NCBI GenBank assembly: GCA_963802205.1
Contig: CAWDHW010000025.1
Coordinates: 1-35,425 of the forward strand
From: DYRB01 sp963802205
Lineage (GTDB): Bacteria > Pseudomonadota > Gammaproteobacteria > Chromatiales > Chromatiaceae
Length of the DNA stretch: 35,425 nt
Reading direction: 5' to 3'
The position numbers and the translations under genes were made by a program. The notes beneath the pieces were generated by a model that was not told where the DNA came from, did not search any database, and worked only from the letters and a program-made list of their open reading frames with translations. Positions within the stretch are counted from its first letter, which is position 1. Each line of letters starts with the position of its first letter. Of the stretch, positions 1 to 7,050 are shown one piece after another.

Positions 1-90
1 CTGCTGCCTGAATACGAACGGCTGCTGGCCCAGATCGCCGAGACCCGCGCCGAGTTGAAGGCACAGCTCATGGAGGCCCTGACGCGATGA
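1..90 (+). CDS. hsdM: C-terminal end of probable type I restriction-modification methylase subunit (partial)
   Basis: The frame is open from the first base and ends in TGA at 88-90. The visible 29 residues are a charged helix (EYERLLAQIAETRAELKAQL) of the kind found at the C-terminus of HsdM, where it packs against the specificity subunit. The assignment rests mainly on context: a degraded hsdS lies downstream from 1815. The catalytic domain (SAM-binding and NPPY motifs) would lie upstream of the window, so it cannot be checked. The stop overlaps the next start (ATGA at 87-90), which indicates translational coupling. Another coiled-coil-ended protein is possible. Confidence 0.5.
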   Translation: MLPEYERLLAQIAETRAELKAQLMEALTR

Positions 91-341
91 AGGCCCAGGA
101 GTTGGCCGAATATCGCGACCTGCTCGCAATTGGGCAACGGACCGTTGCCCAACTGATGGAGCCGTCGTCATCGGCGGAGGTTTGGCAACCGTCCGCTTCC
201 CCGCGGGGACCTCGGGCTGCTGGAGCCCGTTACCGCGAAACTGCCGCCTGCTGCGCTTTCCTTTTTGGCGCTCGACCGGCGCACCCCGAAACTGTGCCGC
301 AGCCCGCGGCACAATTTCCGCTTATCGCCCTTTACGCATGA
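87..341 (+). CDS. small ORF coupled to hsdM, unknown, probably degenerate after ~25 residues
   Basis: The ATG overlaps the stop of the upstream gene. The first ~25 residues (MKAQELAEYRDLLAIGQRT) look like genuine protein. The rest is Pro/Ala/Arg-rich and contains a perfect DNA palindrome at 130-152, so it is probably read-through of non-coding or rearranged DNA. No family is recognised. It sits where an hsdS or an accessory restriction-modification gene would be expected and may be the stump of one. It is followed by ~140 bases without a recognisable gene and then by the repeat and transposase block. Confidence 0.3.
   Translation: MKAQELAEYRDLLAIGQRTVAQLMEPSSSAEVWQPSASPRGPRAAGARYRETAACCAFLFGARPAHPETVPQPAAQFPLIALYA
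130..152. repeat. perfect 11-bp inverted repeat, 1-bp centre
   Basis: Arms TTGGGCAACGG and CCGTTGCCCAA flank a single A. The palindrome lies inside the small ORF that follows hsdM. It resembles the small dispersed hairpins further down the window but lacks their AAC loop. It has no T-tract, so it is not an obvious terminator. Confidence 0.7.
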
Positions 342-383
342 CCTTGGCCTTAGCTAGCGTGGCGAACCCATTTAGGCCGTTAA

Positions 384-479
384 CGTGAGCGCCAACGGCG
401 CGATCAACGCCAGCCCAGGGCAACGCCCTGGGTCGGAAGACAACAAACCAATTGGAGCCCTGAAGGGGCGGCCCAAACC
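384..479. repeat. REP-like half unit ending at the transposase start codon
   Basis: This unit contains, in order, the hairpin GCGCCAACGGCGC, the hairpin CCCAGGGCAACGCCCTGGG and the module AGCCCTGAAGGGGCG. The same modules recur at 1019-1207, 1279-1496, 1620-1814 and 3596-3690. It stops nine bases before the ATG of the Y1 transposase at 480. REP sequences next to a Y1 transposase are the hallmark of RAYT/REP pairs. Confidence 0.75.
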
Positions 480-937
480 ATGCCTCAGTCCCTCGCCCGC
501 CTTCATATTCATCTTGTCTTCAGCACCAAGAACCGCGAACGCATCATCACCGATGCCGTTCGCGATTCGTTGCACGGTTACATGGCCACCGTGTTGAAGA
601 ACCTTGGCTGCGCTCCCGTGCTCCTCGATTCCGTCGAAGACCATGCCCATTTGCTCTTCGATTTGTCCCGAACCGTGGCCATCAGTCAGGCCGTTGAAGA
701 TGTCAAGAAGGCATCGTCCAAATGGATCAAGACCCGGGGATCGGAGTTTTCGCATTTCGCCTGGCAAGCCGGTTATGGGGCGTTCGCCGTTTTCCGAATC
801 CAACGTCGATGCCGTCCGTGAATACATCTCGGTCAAACCAGCGTGAACACCACTGCAAGAAGACGTTTCAGGAGGAATATATACAATTGCTGGAGCGGCA
901 TGGACTGGCGTTTGATGAACGGTATCTGTGGGATTGA
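480..937 (+). pseudogene. Y1 (IS200/IS605, RAYT-like) transposase, two frameshifts
   Basis: Pieced together across three frames, this reads as a ~151-residue HUH single-strand transposase. It starts MPQSLARLHIHLVFSTKNRE, has the metal-binding HxH (DHAHLLF, near residue 58), SSKWIKT, the Tyr-containing segment WQAGYGAF and the C-terminal block KTFQEEYIQLLERHG. The frame breaks near 792 (an extra T in a T4 run; without it the text reads AVSESNVDAVREYI) and near 838 (an extra A; without it VNQREHHCKKTFQ). The gene is flanked by REP-like palindromes on both sides (384-479 and 1019-1207), as for a RAYT and its REPs. As sequenced, no full-length transposase can be made. Confidence 0.85.
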
Positions 938-1018
938 TGAATTGTGCGAGAGCTGCGGAGCGGAGGTGCGGAGCCGAATGGTGCGGATTGGATTGTCGAT
1001 GCCGCGGATACCGCAGAT

Positions 1019-1207
1019 TAGGTCGCCCTTTCAGGGCTCTGTGCCTTTTGGCTCCCCGATACCCAGGGCGTTGCCCTGGGCTAACGTAGATCGCGCCGTT
1101 GGCGCTCAAATCAAATCGCCGCAACGGGGCTAACCACGTTAGCCCAGGGCAACGCCCTGGGATACCGATTCCCATCCATTTCAAGCCATAAAGGGCCGAA
1201 CCAACCC
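1019..1207. repeat. REPIN-like palindrome 1 (two inverted REP arms)
   Basis: The unit opens with TAGGTCGCCCTTTCAGGGCT and closes with a decayed inverse of it (around 1183-1205), so the ends are inverted repeats. Inside are two mutually inverted hairpins, CCCAGGGCGTTGCCCTGGG (1062-1080) and CCCAGGGCAACGCCCTGGG (1143-1161), plus GCGCCGTTGGCGC (1093-1105). Every stem closes on an AAC loop or its complement GTT. The right end abuts an ATG that begins an hsdS-like 5' fragment. Confidence 0.8.
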
Positions 1208-1278
1208 ATGACCCTGGAAACCTTGATTGAGCCGTTTGATCTGTATGCCGACGTGACCGGTGCGGTGGCGATTCTGAG
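1208..1278 (+). pseudogene. hsdS 5'-end fragment, copy 1
   Basis: Translation gives MTLETLIEPFDLYADVTGAV, then AILR, then falls into another repeat. This matches the N-terminus of the larger hsdS remnant at 1815 (MTLED..EKFDLFADAPGAV). Only ~23 codons remain, so it is a duplicated 5' end, not a gene. Confidence 0.7.
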
Positions 1279-1496
1279 ACACCCAGGGCGTTGCCCTCGG
1301 CTAGCGTGGGTCGCGCCGTTGGCGCTCGATATATGATTGCGGCAAACCCAGGGCATGCCCCTGGGCTGGCGTCGGTCGCACCGTTGGCGCGCCCAATCCG
1401 AATCGCCCCAACGGGGCTGGACCCTGGTTGACCAGGGCGACGCCCTGGGATACCAAAATACCACCCATTTATAGCCCTGAAGGGGCGACCTAACCC
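1279..1496. repeat. REPIN-like repeat 2, left arm missing
   Basis: It carries the same hairpin modules as the flanking units: an imperfect CCCAGGGC/GCCCTCGG stem, GCGCCGTTGGCGC, CCCCAACGGGG and a CAGGGCGACGCCCTG stem. It ends in AGCCCTGAAGGGGCGACC immediately before the ATG at 1497. The outer left arm seen in units 1 and 3 (TAGGTCGCCCTTTCAGGGCT) is absent, and the stems carry more mismatches, so this copy is older or partly deleted. Confidence 0.7.
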
Positions 1497-1583
1497 ATGA
1501 CCCTGGAAGCCCCTGATTGAGAAGTTCGACCTTTTTGCGGATGCGCCTGGCGCGGTGGCGATTCCGACGCGCATGTTCTGATG
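1497..1583 (+). pseudogene. hsdS 5'-end fragment, copy 2
   Basis: Begins ATGACCCTGGAAGCCCC. With one C of the C4 run removed it reads MTLEALIEKFDLFADAPGAV, almost the same as the true hsdS start at 1815. It then diverges and stops. It is the second of three tandem copies of repeat plus hsdS start. Confidence 0.7.
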
Positions 1584-1619
1584 ATGTGTACGAACCGTTA
1601 CAATTGGGCTCTCGGGAAT

Positions 1620-1814
1620 CAGCTTAGGTCGCCCTTTCAGGGCTCAATGCCTTTGGCGGCCCCGATACCCAGGGCGTTGCCCTGGGCTGACGTAAGATCG
1701 CGCCGTTGGCGCTCCAATCAAACCGCCCCAACGGGGCTGACTACGTTAGCCCAGGGCAACGCCCTGGAATACCGATACCCATCTATTTTTAGCCCTGAAG
1801 GGGCGACCTAACCC
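1620..1814. repeat. REPIN-like palindrome 3 (best preserved)
   Basis: The left end TAGGTCGCCCTTTCAGGGCT and the right end AGCCCTGAAGGGGCGACCTA are near-perfect inverted repeats about 190 bases apart. Inside are CCCAGGGCGTTGCCCTGGG, GCGCCGTTGGCGC, CCCCAACGGGG and a CCAGGGCAACGCCCTGG stem. The whole unit could fold as one long cruciform. It ends four bases before the ATG of the hsdS remnant. Confidence 0.85.
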
Positions 1815-3441
1815 ATGACCCTGGAAGACCTTCGTTGAGAAATTCGATCTGTTCGCCGACGCGCCTGGCGCGGTAGCGAAGATGCGTGAGTTGGTACTGG
1901 AACTAGCTGTGCAAGGAAAACTGGCCGCACCGCCGCAGAACCCCAGACAAACACCCGGCATGGCTGGCCCTCCGCAAGGAGATCAGCGAGCGCGTTTACA
2001 GTTACGATCCTGGCCCGCCGCCATTTGAAATTCCTGACCCATTGGGAATGGAGCAACCTGGACGAAGTGGCCGATTGCCGAGCGGCAGCGAAGGGTTTCT
2101 CCATCGGCAATTATGGAAATCGACTGGGTTCTGGACCTTGAGGACATTGACGGCATGACCGGCCAGATCGTCCGATTCGCAACATTTGCCGAACGAGGAG
2201 TTCCCTTAGCACCAAGGCAGCCTTCGAGGCGGGTGATGTGCTTTATGGAAAACTTCGTCCTTACTTGAACAAGGTCGTCGTACCCACGATGGGGGGCTTT
2301 TGCACCGGAGATCATCCCGCTACGGCCTGCGCCGTTCCTCACGCCGGAGTCTTTCTCCGGTTCTATCTTGTCGGCTCGCAGACCTTCCTGCGGTACGCCG
2401 GCGCAGGAAAGGGAACTTTACGGCCATGAAGATGCCGCGGCTGCGGAGGACGAAGGGGACTTAGAGTCCGCCGAGATTCCGGTTCCCCCACCTCGCCGAG
2501 CAGACGCGGATCGTGGCGAAGGTGGATGAGTTGATGGCGTTGTGTGATCGGCTGGAGGCGCAGCAGCAGGAACGGGAGACGCGGCACGCCGCGCTCGCCC
2601 GCGCGTCGCTGGCCCGCTTTGCCGAAGCGCCCACCCCGGCCAACCTCGATTTCCTCTTCCATCATCCTTCACCATTCAACCTGCCGACCTCCGAAAGTCC
2701 ATCCTCACCCTCGCCGTCCAAGGCAAACTCGTCCCCCAAGACCCCAACGACGAACCGGCGGAGGAGCTTATTGAGCGAGCGGAGCGGATCCGAACGGCGG
2801 CGAAAGAGGAATACAGGAGCTCAGCGCTATCACCGCTGAATGACGACGCGAAGAGCCATTCAAGATTGCCCGCTCGATGCAAAGTGGACTCACGTGGAGG
2901 TATGCGTCGGACCAATCGGAGATCAATTGCACGGCACTTCCTGATACTCATATGGGACAGACTGCTATTTCGTCAATGGCGACGACTTGTTGAGGCGGAT
3001 CATGACTCGACCACACACGAAAACCGTCAGCCTTGACGAAGCCGTAGAAGATCGAATCTGATGACGTGAGCACGGTGTCGGTTTCGCAAGCGGAACACTC
3101 GGGAGCGTGCGTTCTACGGCAAGCGAATGTCATTCTCGGTAAGACGCCTGCAGTTAGACTCACGAGCCTGTCGTCACTTCGTCCGTCGAGTTATCGAAAG
3201 CCCCGACTTCATTACCGAAGCGCACGCAGGCAAACGCCAGCCGTGCCGCACCACGCGTGAACGTGTCGACGGTGAAGTCGTATCCCATTCCCATTCCACC
3301 CATTCCCGAACAACGTGGATCGCGGCCAAAGTGGAGCAACTGATGGCCCTGGTGGACGCGTTGGAAACGCAACTCGCCGCCTCCCGCGCCACCGCCGCGA
3401 ACCTCCTCTCCGCCCTCGTCTCCGAACTCACTAACGCCTGA
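1815..3441 (+). pseudogene. hsdS: type I restriction specificity subunit HsdS, multiply frameshifted
   Basis: Read across frames, the order is that of a full HsdS. The N-terminus is EKFDLFADAPGAVAKMRELV, broken by an extra C at about 1834. The first target-recognition domain contains FEAGDVLYGKLRPYLNKVVV (2228-2287). The central conserved helix is PLAEQTRIVAKVDELMALCD (around 2490-2550). The linker is LRKSILTLAVQGKLVPQDP (2690-2750). A heavily decayed second recognition domain follows, then the C-terminal helix AAKVEQLMALVDALETQLAA (3325-3390), ending at TGA 3439-3441. HsdS sets the DNA target of the HsdM/HsdR complex. At least five frame breaks and internal stops rule out function. No hsdR is seen. 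Confidence 0.85.
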
Positions 3442-3595
3442 CCGTGCACGCATGCCGCAAGGTGATTGGCGTCCAGACTCAGCCAGTCCTTCGCGACCGG
3501 TGGATGTCACGCCCTTGGGCTAATGCCCCTCACCACAGGGCCAGGGCGCTGCCCGGGCGGTAGCGCGAACGCACGCGACACATGAGATCCAGCTG

Positions 3596-3690
3596 AACGG
3601 CGGGATTGACCCCAACGGGGTCACGCATATCAGCCCGGGGCAATGCCCTGGGTTACACGCGGGAACCACCTTAGCCCTGAAAAGGCGTGG
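3596..3690. repeat. diverged REP-like unit downstream of hsdS
   Basis: Contains TGACCCCAACGGGGTCA (3607-3623), an imperfect CCCGGGGCAATGCCCTGGG stem and the end module AGCCCTGAAAAGGCG. These are the same hairpin modules as at 384-1814, in the same orientation as the right arms. The stretch 3442-3595 between hsdS and this unit contains no recognisable gene. Confidence 0.65.
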
Positions 3691-3700
3691 CATCCTCTCG

Positions 3701-3721
3701 TTCCCACGCTCCGCGTGGGAA
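3701..3721. repeat. 9-bp hairpin repeat, unrelated to the AAC-loop family
   Basis: TTCCCACGC and GCGTGGGAA flank a TCC loop. There is no T-tract. It is a compact perfect hairpin about 100 bases upstream of the DUF429-like gene and looks like one of the dispersed intergenic hairpins common in repeat-rich Proteobacteria. Confidence 0.7.
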
Positions 3722-3764
3722 TGCAGTCCTTCGGCTCAGCTCCAGCGGCCCAGCGGTTCGTCGC

Positions 3765-3799
3765 TCCTTCATCCTTCATCCTTCATCCTTCGTCCTTCC
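3765..3799. repeat. heptanucleotide tandem repeat, five units
   Basis: Five 7-base units run tail to head: TCCTTCA three times, then TCCTTCG and TCCTTCC. The array ends four bases before the ATG at 3804, where a ribosome-binding site should be, and no AGGAGG-like sequence is seen. Copy number could change spacing to a promoter, but it lies outside the reading frame. Confidence 0.8.
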
Positions 3800-3803
3800 T
3801 CCC

Positions 3804-4585
3804 ATGCCCCAATTTGAACGCTACCTCGGCATCGACTACTCCGGCGCGCAGACCCACCAGCAGCCTGAAGGGTCTGCGCCTCTACGCCGCAACGCCTACG
3901 CGGCCACCCGCCGAGATTGCACCGCCACCCAGCCCGCGCAAGTACTGGACCCGGCGCGGCCTCGCGGAGTGGCTGGCGGAGCGGCTGGCCGAAGACGCTG
4001 CCGACCCTGGTCGGCATCGATCACGGCTTCTCGTTTCCATTGGCCTATTTCGAGGCCCACCACCTGCCGCTCGACTGGCCGGGGTTCCTCGAGGACTTCC
4101 AGCGCCATTGGCCGACGGATGGGGACAACATCTATGTGGACTTCGTCCGCTGGGGGGACATCGGCCTGGGTGCGGAGCGCACCGGCAATCCCCGCTGGCG
4201 ACGGCTCACGGAGATCCGCGCCCGGGCGGCCAAGTCGGTCTTCCACTTCGACGTGCAGGGGTCGGTCGCGAAGTCCACCCACGCCGGCCTGCCTTGGCTG
4301 CTCTATCTCCGCCGCCAACTCGGCGAACGAGTCCACTTCTGGCCCTTCGACGGCTGGCAGATCCCGGCCGGCCGATCAGCCGTGGCGGAGGTCTACCCCG
4401 CCCTGTGGAAGCACGCCTTCCCCGCGGAGGGCCGCACCCCGGACCAGCACGACGCCTACGCCGTCGCCGCCTGGCTGCGCCAAGCCGACCTGGACGGCCG
4501 CCTGCAAGGGTTCCTCACCCCCTCCCTGACGCCCCCCGAGCGCGCCCTGGCCGAGGTGGAAGGGTGGATTCTTGGCGTGGGGTAG
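3804..4585 (+). pseudogene. DUF429-like (RNase H-fold) predicted nuclease, two frameshifts
   Basis: The reconstructed protein is ~259 residues: MPQFERYLGIDYSGAQT, then TSSLKGLRLYAATP, PRKYWTRRGLAEWLAERLA, and LVGIDHGFSFPLAYF through to WILGVG. Three acidic positions, in GIDYSG, GIDHGF and the late DQHDAYAVAAWL, match the spacing expected of an RNase H-like fold such as DUF429. That is fold inference, not a proven activity. The frame breaks near 3855 (an extra C after CAGAC) and near 4003 (one extra base in GACGCTGCCG). The last 190 residues, from about 4010, are one uninterrupted frame, so decay may be recent. A function in defence is guessed only from its neighbours. Confidence 0.7.
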
Positions 4586-4656
4586 CCCGGCAACCAGGGC
4601 GTTCGGATAGCAGCCCCAGGCAACATCATGGACAGCAGCGTAGCCTGGGTCTTCCG

Positions 4657-4857
4657 ATGTCCTGGGAGGCACTGGCGCGCGCTGTGTGGCTGCATCGATG
4701 CCAACTGCACTACTGGGGCGACATCGACACCCATGGCTTTGCCATCCTCGACCAGTTGCGCAGCTACTTTCCGCATGTGGTGTCGTTCCTCATGGACCGA
4801 GAGACGCTGCTCACGCATCGCCTGCACTGGGGCGAGGAGCCCGAGCCTGCGCAGTAG
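4657..4857 (+). pseudogene. fragment of Wadjet subunit JetD (DUF2220 C-terminal Toprim domain)
   Basis: Sixty-six codons carry the JetD C-terminal signature: ALARAVWL, HYWGDIDTHGFAILDQLRSY, FPHVVSFLMDRETLLTHR and HWGEEPEP. GDIDTHG supplies the two aspartates of the Toprim DxD motif. In the Wadjet (JetABCD) plasmid-defence system JetD is the Toprim nuclease that cuts DNA captured by the SMC-like JetABC. About four fifths of JetD is missing at the 5' side, where REP-like debris (4586-4656) takes over, and the frame stops early at 4855-4857. No jetA, jetB or jetC is visible. Confidence 0.75.
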
Positions 4858-4858
4858 A

Positions 4859-4894
4859 TTGTGATGAGACCGATAAAGGACTATATTTGGTCCT
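4859..4894 (+). promoter_or_regulatory. promoter and operator-like palindrome for the toxin-antitoxin pair
   Basis: TTGTGA (4859-4864) and TATATT (4882-4887) are spaced by 17 bases, a good sigma-70 arrangement. The -10 box lies between palindromic arms AGGAC (4877-4881) and GTCCT (4890-4894). Phd-family antitoxins repress their own promoters by binding such palindromes, so autoregulation is inferred. Confidence 0.6.
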
Positions 4895-4916
4895 GTTCGA
4901 TCTCAGGAGCAGGGCC

Positions 4917-5192
4917 ATGCGCTACTCATCCCAAGTCAAGCCCATCAGCTACCTCAAGGCCAATGCCGCCGAGGTGCTGACCCGCCTTGCCGAACAGCGG
5001 GAGCCCTTGGTCATTACGCAGAACGGGGAAGCCAAGGCCGTGCTGCAGGACGTTGCCTCCTTCGAGGAAACTCAGGAGACCTTGGCCCTGCTGAAGATCC
5101 TGGCGCTCGGCCAGCAGGACGTCGAGGCAGGTCGGGTCAAGCCGGTCGCCGATGTGGTGGCGCGCCTGCGCGCGAAGCGGGCAGCGGCCTGA
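4917..5192 (+). CDS. Phd/YefM-family antitoxin
   Basis: This 91-residue protein has the Phd/YefM N-terminal DNA-binding fold: SSQVKPISYLKANAAEVLTR, then EPLVITQNGEAKAVLQD, followed by a helical tail that would mask the toxin. Start 4917 is supported by AGGAG at 4905-4909, seven bases upstream; the longer upstream frame lacks conserved residues. It ends in TGATG, overlapping the toxin start by one base, so the two are translationally coupled. It is one of the few intact accessory genes at this end of the window. Confidence 0.9.
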   Translation: MRYSSQVKPISYLKANAAEVLTRLAEQREPLVITQNGEAKAVLQDVASFEETQETLALLKILALGQQDVEAGRVKPVADVVARLRAKRAAA

Positions 5193-5533
5193 TGGTCGGC
5201 AGGCCGACGCACTACGAGGTTCTGCTCACGCAAGGCGCAGCGCAGGACCTGGAGTCCGTCCACGACTACATCTGCGAGTTCGACAGTGTGGCCAACGCCG
5301 ACCACCTTCTCGACCGCTTGATGGAGGTCGTGGAGGGGCTCGCCCAGTTCCCTGAGCGTGGGAGCTACCCCAAGGAGCTCGTCGCACTGGGCATCAAGGA
5401 TTACCGCCAGACGGCGTTCAAGCCCTACCGGGTGATCTATCGCGTCCTGGGCAGCCAGGTCGTCATTTACCTGATCGTCGATGGCCGCCGGGACATGCAG
5501 TCCGTGCTGGCACGTCGGCTTCTGGGCGCTTGA
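5192..5533 (+). CDS. RelE/ParE-family toxin
   Basis: A 113-residue basic protein with the RelE/ParE layout: a helical N-terminal half (AAQDLESVHDYI), a proline turn (FPERGSYPKEL) and the C-terminal strands KPYRVIYRVLGSQVVIYLIV with GRRDMQSVLARRLL. The family either poisons gyrase (ParE) or cuts mRNA on the ribosome (RelE). The DMQSVLARRLL ending is more like ParE, but the target cannot be fixed from sequence. It pairs with the Phd-like protein immediately upstream. Confidence 0.9.
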   Translation: MVGRPTHYEVLLTQGAAQDLESVHDYICEFDSVANADHLLDRLMEVVEGLAQFPERGSYPKELVALGIKDYRQTAFKPYRVIYRVLGSQVVIYLIVDGRRDMQSVLARRLLGA

Positions 5534-5853
5534 CCCGCAGCATCCCGCACGAGTGCTCGTAAGCTCGGGAGGCCAGTCGACACATGGTCAACCGTCCGCC
5601 ACCACTACCCAAACCAAACCGTTCTCTGTTGGGGCCTTTTCTTGCCTTAAATCCCAGTGTTGGCGGGGTTCCGCGCCGCTGCCTCCCGAGATTTCCACCC
5701 GGCAACTCTGGTTCCAGCCGGTAGCAATCAGAGCGACCGTGGCGGTAACGACGCAGTCGCAACCCAAGGGTTCGCGGGCTGGAAATGGACCTGTCTCGGC
5801 TCCACCTGAGTCCGGCGGGTCCGCCGCCATCTAGCCCACTACCGGGAACCCCT
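5534..5853. other. 320-base gap between toxin gene and hemH, no gene recognised
   Basis: Short open frames occur on both strands but none has a family signature or a good ribosome-binding site. The sequence is less GC-rich around 5600-5660 and may be the scar of an old insertion. The hemH promoter should lie in its last third, but no convincing -35/-10 pair is seen. Confidence 0.4.
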
Positions 5854-6951
5854 ATGAAGTTCCAGAACCAGACCAACTTCCGCCACGATGCCCCCGAGGG
5901 GCTCGGTATCCTGGTCGTTAACCTCGGCACCCCTGACGCGCCTACCACGGCGGCCGTGCGCCGCTATCTGGCGGAGTTCCTCGGCGACCCGCGCGTGGTC
6001 GAGACGCCGAGGGCGCTGTGGTGGCTGATCCTGCACGGGATTATTCTGCGCATCCGCCCGGCCCGCTCCGCCCATGCCTATCAAGCCGTCTGGACCGAGC
6101 GCGGGTCGCCCCTCCTGGACCTGTCCCAGCGCCTGGCCGATGCGCTGCGCGAGCGCCTGGGGACAACCCTGCCGGGGCCGGTCCACTTGGAACTGGGCAT
6201 GTGTTACGGCAACCCGTCGATCCCCGCCGCCCTGGCCCGGCTGAAGGACGCGAACTGCCGGCGCCTCCTGGTCCTGCCGCTCTACCCCCAGTATTCCGCC
6301 ACCACCACGGCCGCGGTCTTCGACGCCGTGACCCGGGAGTTGTCGCGGTGGCGTTGGGTCCCGGAGCTGCGGATGGTCAACCAGTACCACGATGACGCGG
6401 GCCACATCGAGGCCTTGGCCCAGTCCATCCGCGACCACTGGGCCAGCCATGGGCGGCCGGACCGGCTTCTGTTCTCCTTCCATGGCATCCCCAGGGATTA
6501 CTTCCTGGCGGGGGACCCGTATCACTGCCAGTGTCAGAAGACCGCGCGCCTGGTCACGCAAGCCCTGGACCTGCCGCGGGAGGCATGGGCCCTGACGTTC
6601 CAGTCCCGGGTCGGTGGCAAGGAGTGGCTCAAGCCCTACACGGATCAGACCCTCAAGGCATGGGGTGCGCAGGGCGTCGGCTCGGTACAGGTGGTCTGCC
6701 CAGGGTTCGCCGTGGATTGCCTGGAGACCCTGGAGGAGGTCGCCGTGGAGAACCGCGGCTATTTCCTCGGTGCCGGCGGGGGGGACTATGGCTACATCCC
6801 CGCCCTCAACGACAGCCCGGCCCAGGTCCAGGCCCTCGCCGATCTGGTACGCCGGCATGTCTCCGGCTGGCCCGAAGCCGAGGGTGTGGCGGACCCTGAT
6901 GCCGGCCGCCGGCGTCTGGAGCGGGCGACGGCCGCCGGGGCCTCTGCCTGA
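5854..6951 (+). CDS. hemH: ferrochelatase
   Basis: HemH inserts Fe(II) into protoporphyrin IX, the last step of protoheme synthesis. The 365-residue protein has GILVVNLGTPDAP near the N-terminus, RYLAEFLGDPRVVE, the metal-site histidine in FSFHGIP (His about 210), CQCQKTARL, FQSRVGGKEWLKPYT and the conserved Glu in CLETLEEV (about 291). Start 5854 gives the usual short N-terminal extension; the in-frame ATG at 5785 would add 23 residues outside the family pattern. The Arg/Ala-rich tail after residue ~345 is longer than in many homologues. It stands alone, with a DUF971 gene downstream on the same strand. Confidence 0.95.
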   Translation: MKFQNQTNFRHDAPEGLGILVVNLGTPDAPTTAAVRRYLAEFLGDPRVVETPRALWWLILHGIILRIRPARSAHAYQAVWTERGSPLLDLSQRLADALRERLGTTLPGPVHLELGMCYGNPSIPAALARLKDANCRRLLVLPLYPQYSATTTAAVFDAVTRELSRWRWVPELRMVNQYHDDAGHIEALAQSIRDHWASHGRPDRLLFSFHGIPRDYFLAGDPYHCQCQKTARLVTQALDLPREAWALTFQSRVGGKEWLKPYTDQTLKAWGAQGVGSVQVVCPGFAVDCLETLEEVAVENRGYFLGAGGGDYGYIPALNDSPAQVQALADLVRRHVSGWPEAEGVADPDAGRRRLERATAAGASA

Positions 6952-6975
6952 TCGCCTTTCGCTGAACATTTCGCC

Positions 6976-7009
6976 GCAAATGAACGCCCATCGGCGCGAA
7001 TTCATTTGC
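6976..7009. repeat. inverted repeat between hemH and the DUF971 gene
   Basis: Nine-base perfect arms GCAAATGAA (6976-6984) and TTCATTTGC (7001-7009) flank a GC-rich loop. It is AT-rich compared with its surroundings and has no T-tract. It may be a dispersed intergenic repeat or a weak terminator; nothing in the sequence decides. Confidence 0.6.
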
Positions 7010-7050
7010 ACCAAGGCACACTCCATTCCCGACCCATGGCGGCACTCCCG

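Noticed and set aside
372..1574. 400-codon open frame on the minus strand across the repeat block
   Set aside because: It is a translation of the palindromic repeats (recurring GLGRPFRA and GIPGR-PG) and of the antisense of the transposase; no family signature.
384..3690. CRISPR array in the repeat-rich left region
   Set aside because: Repeats are palindromic, uneven in length and spacing, and separated by gene fragments rather than uniform spacers; no cas gene.
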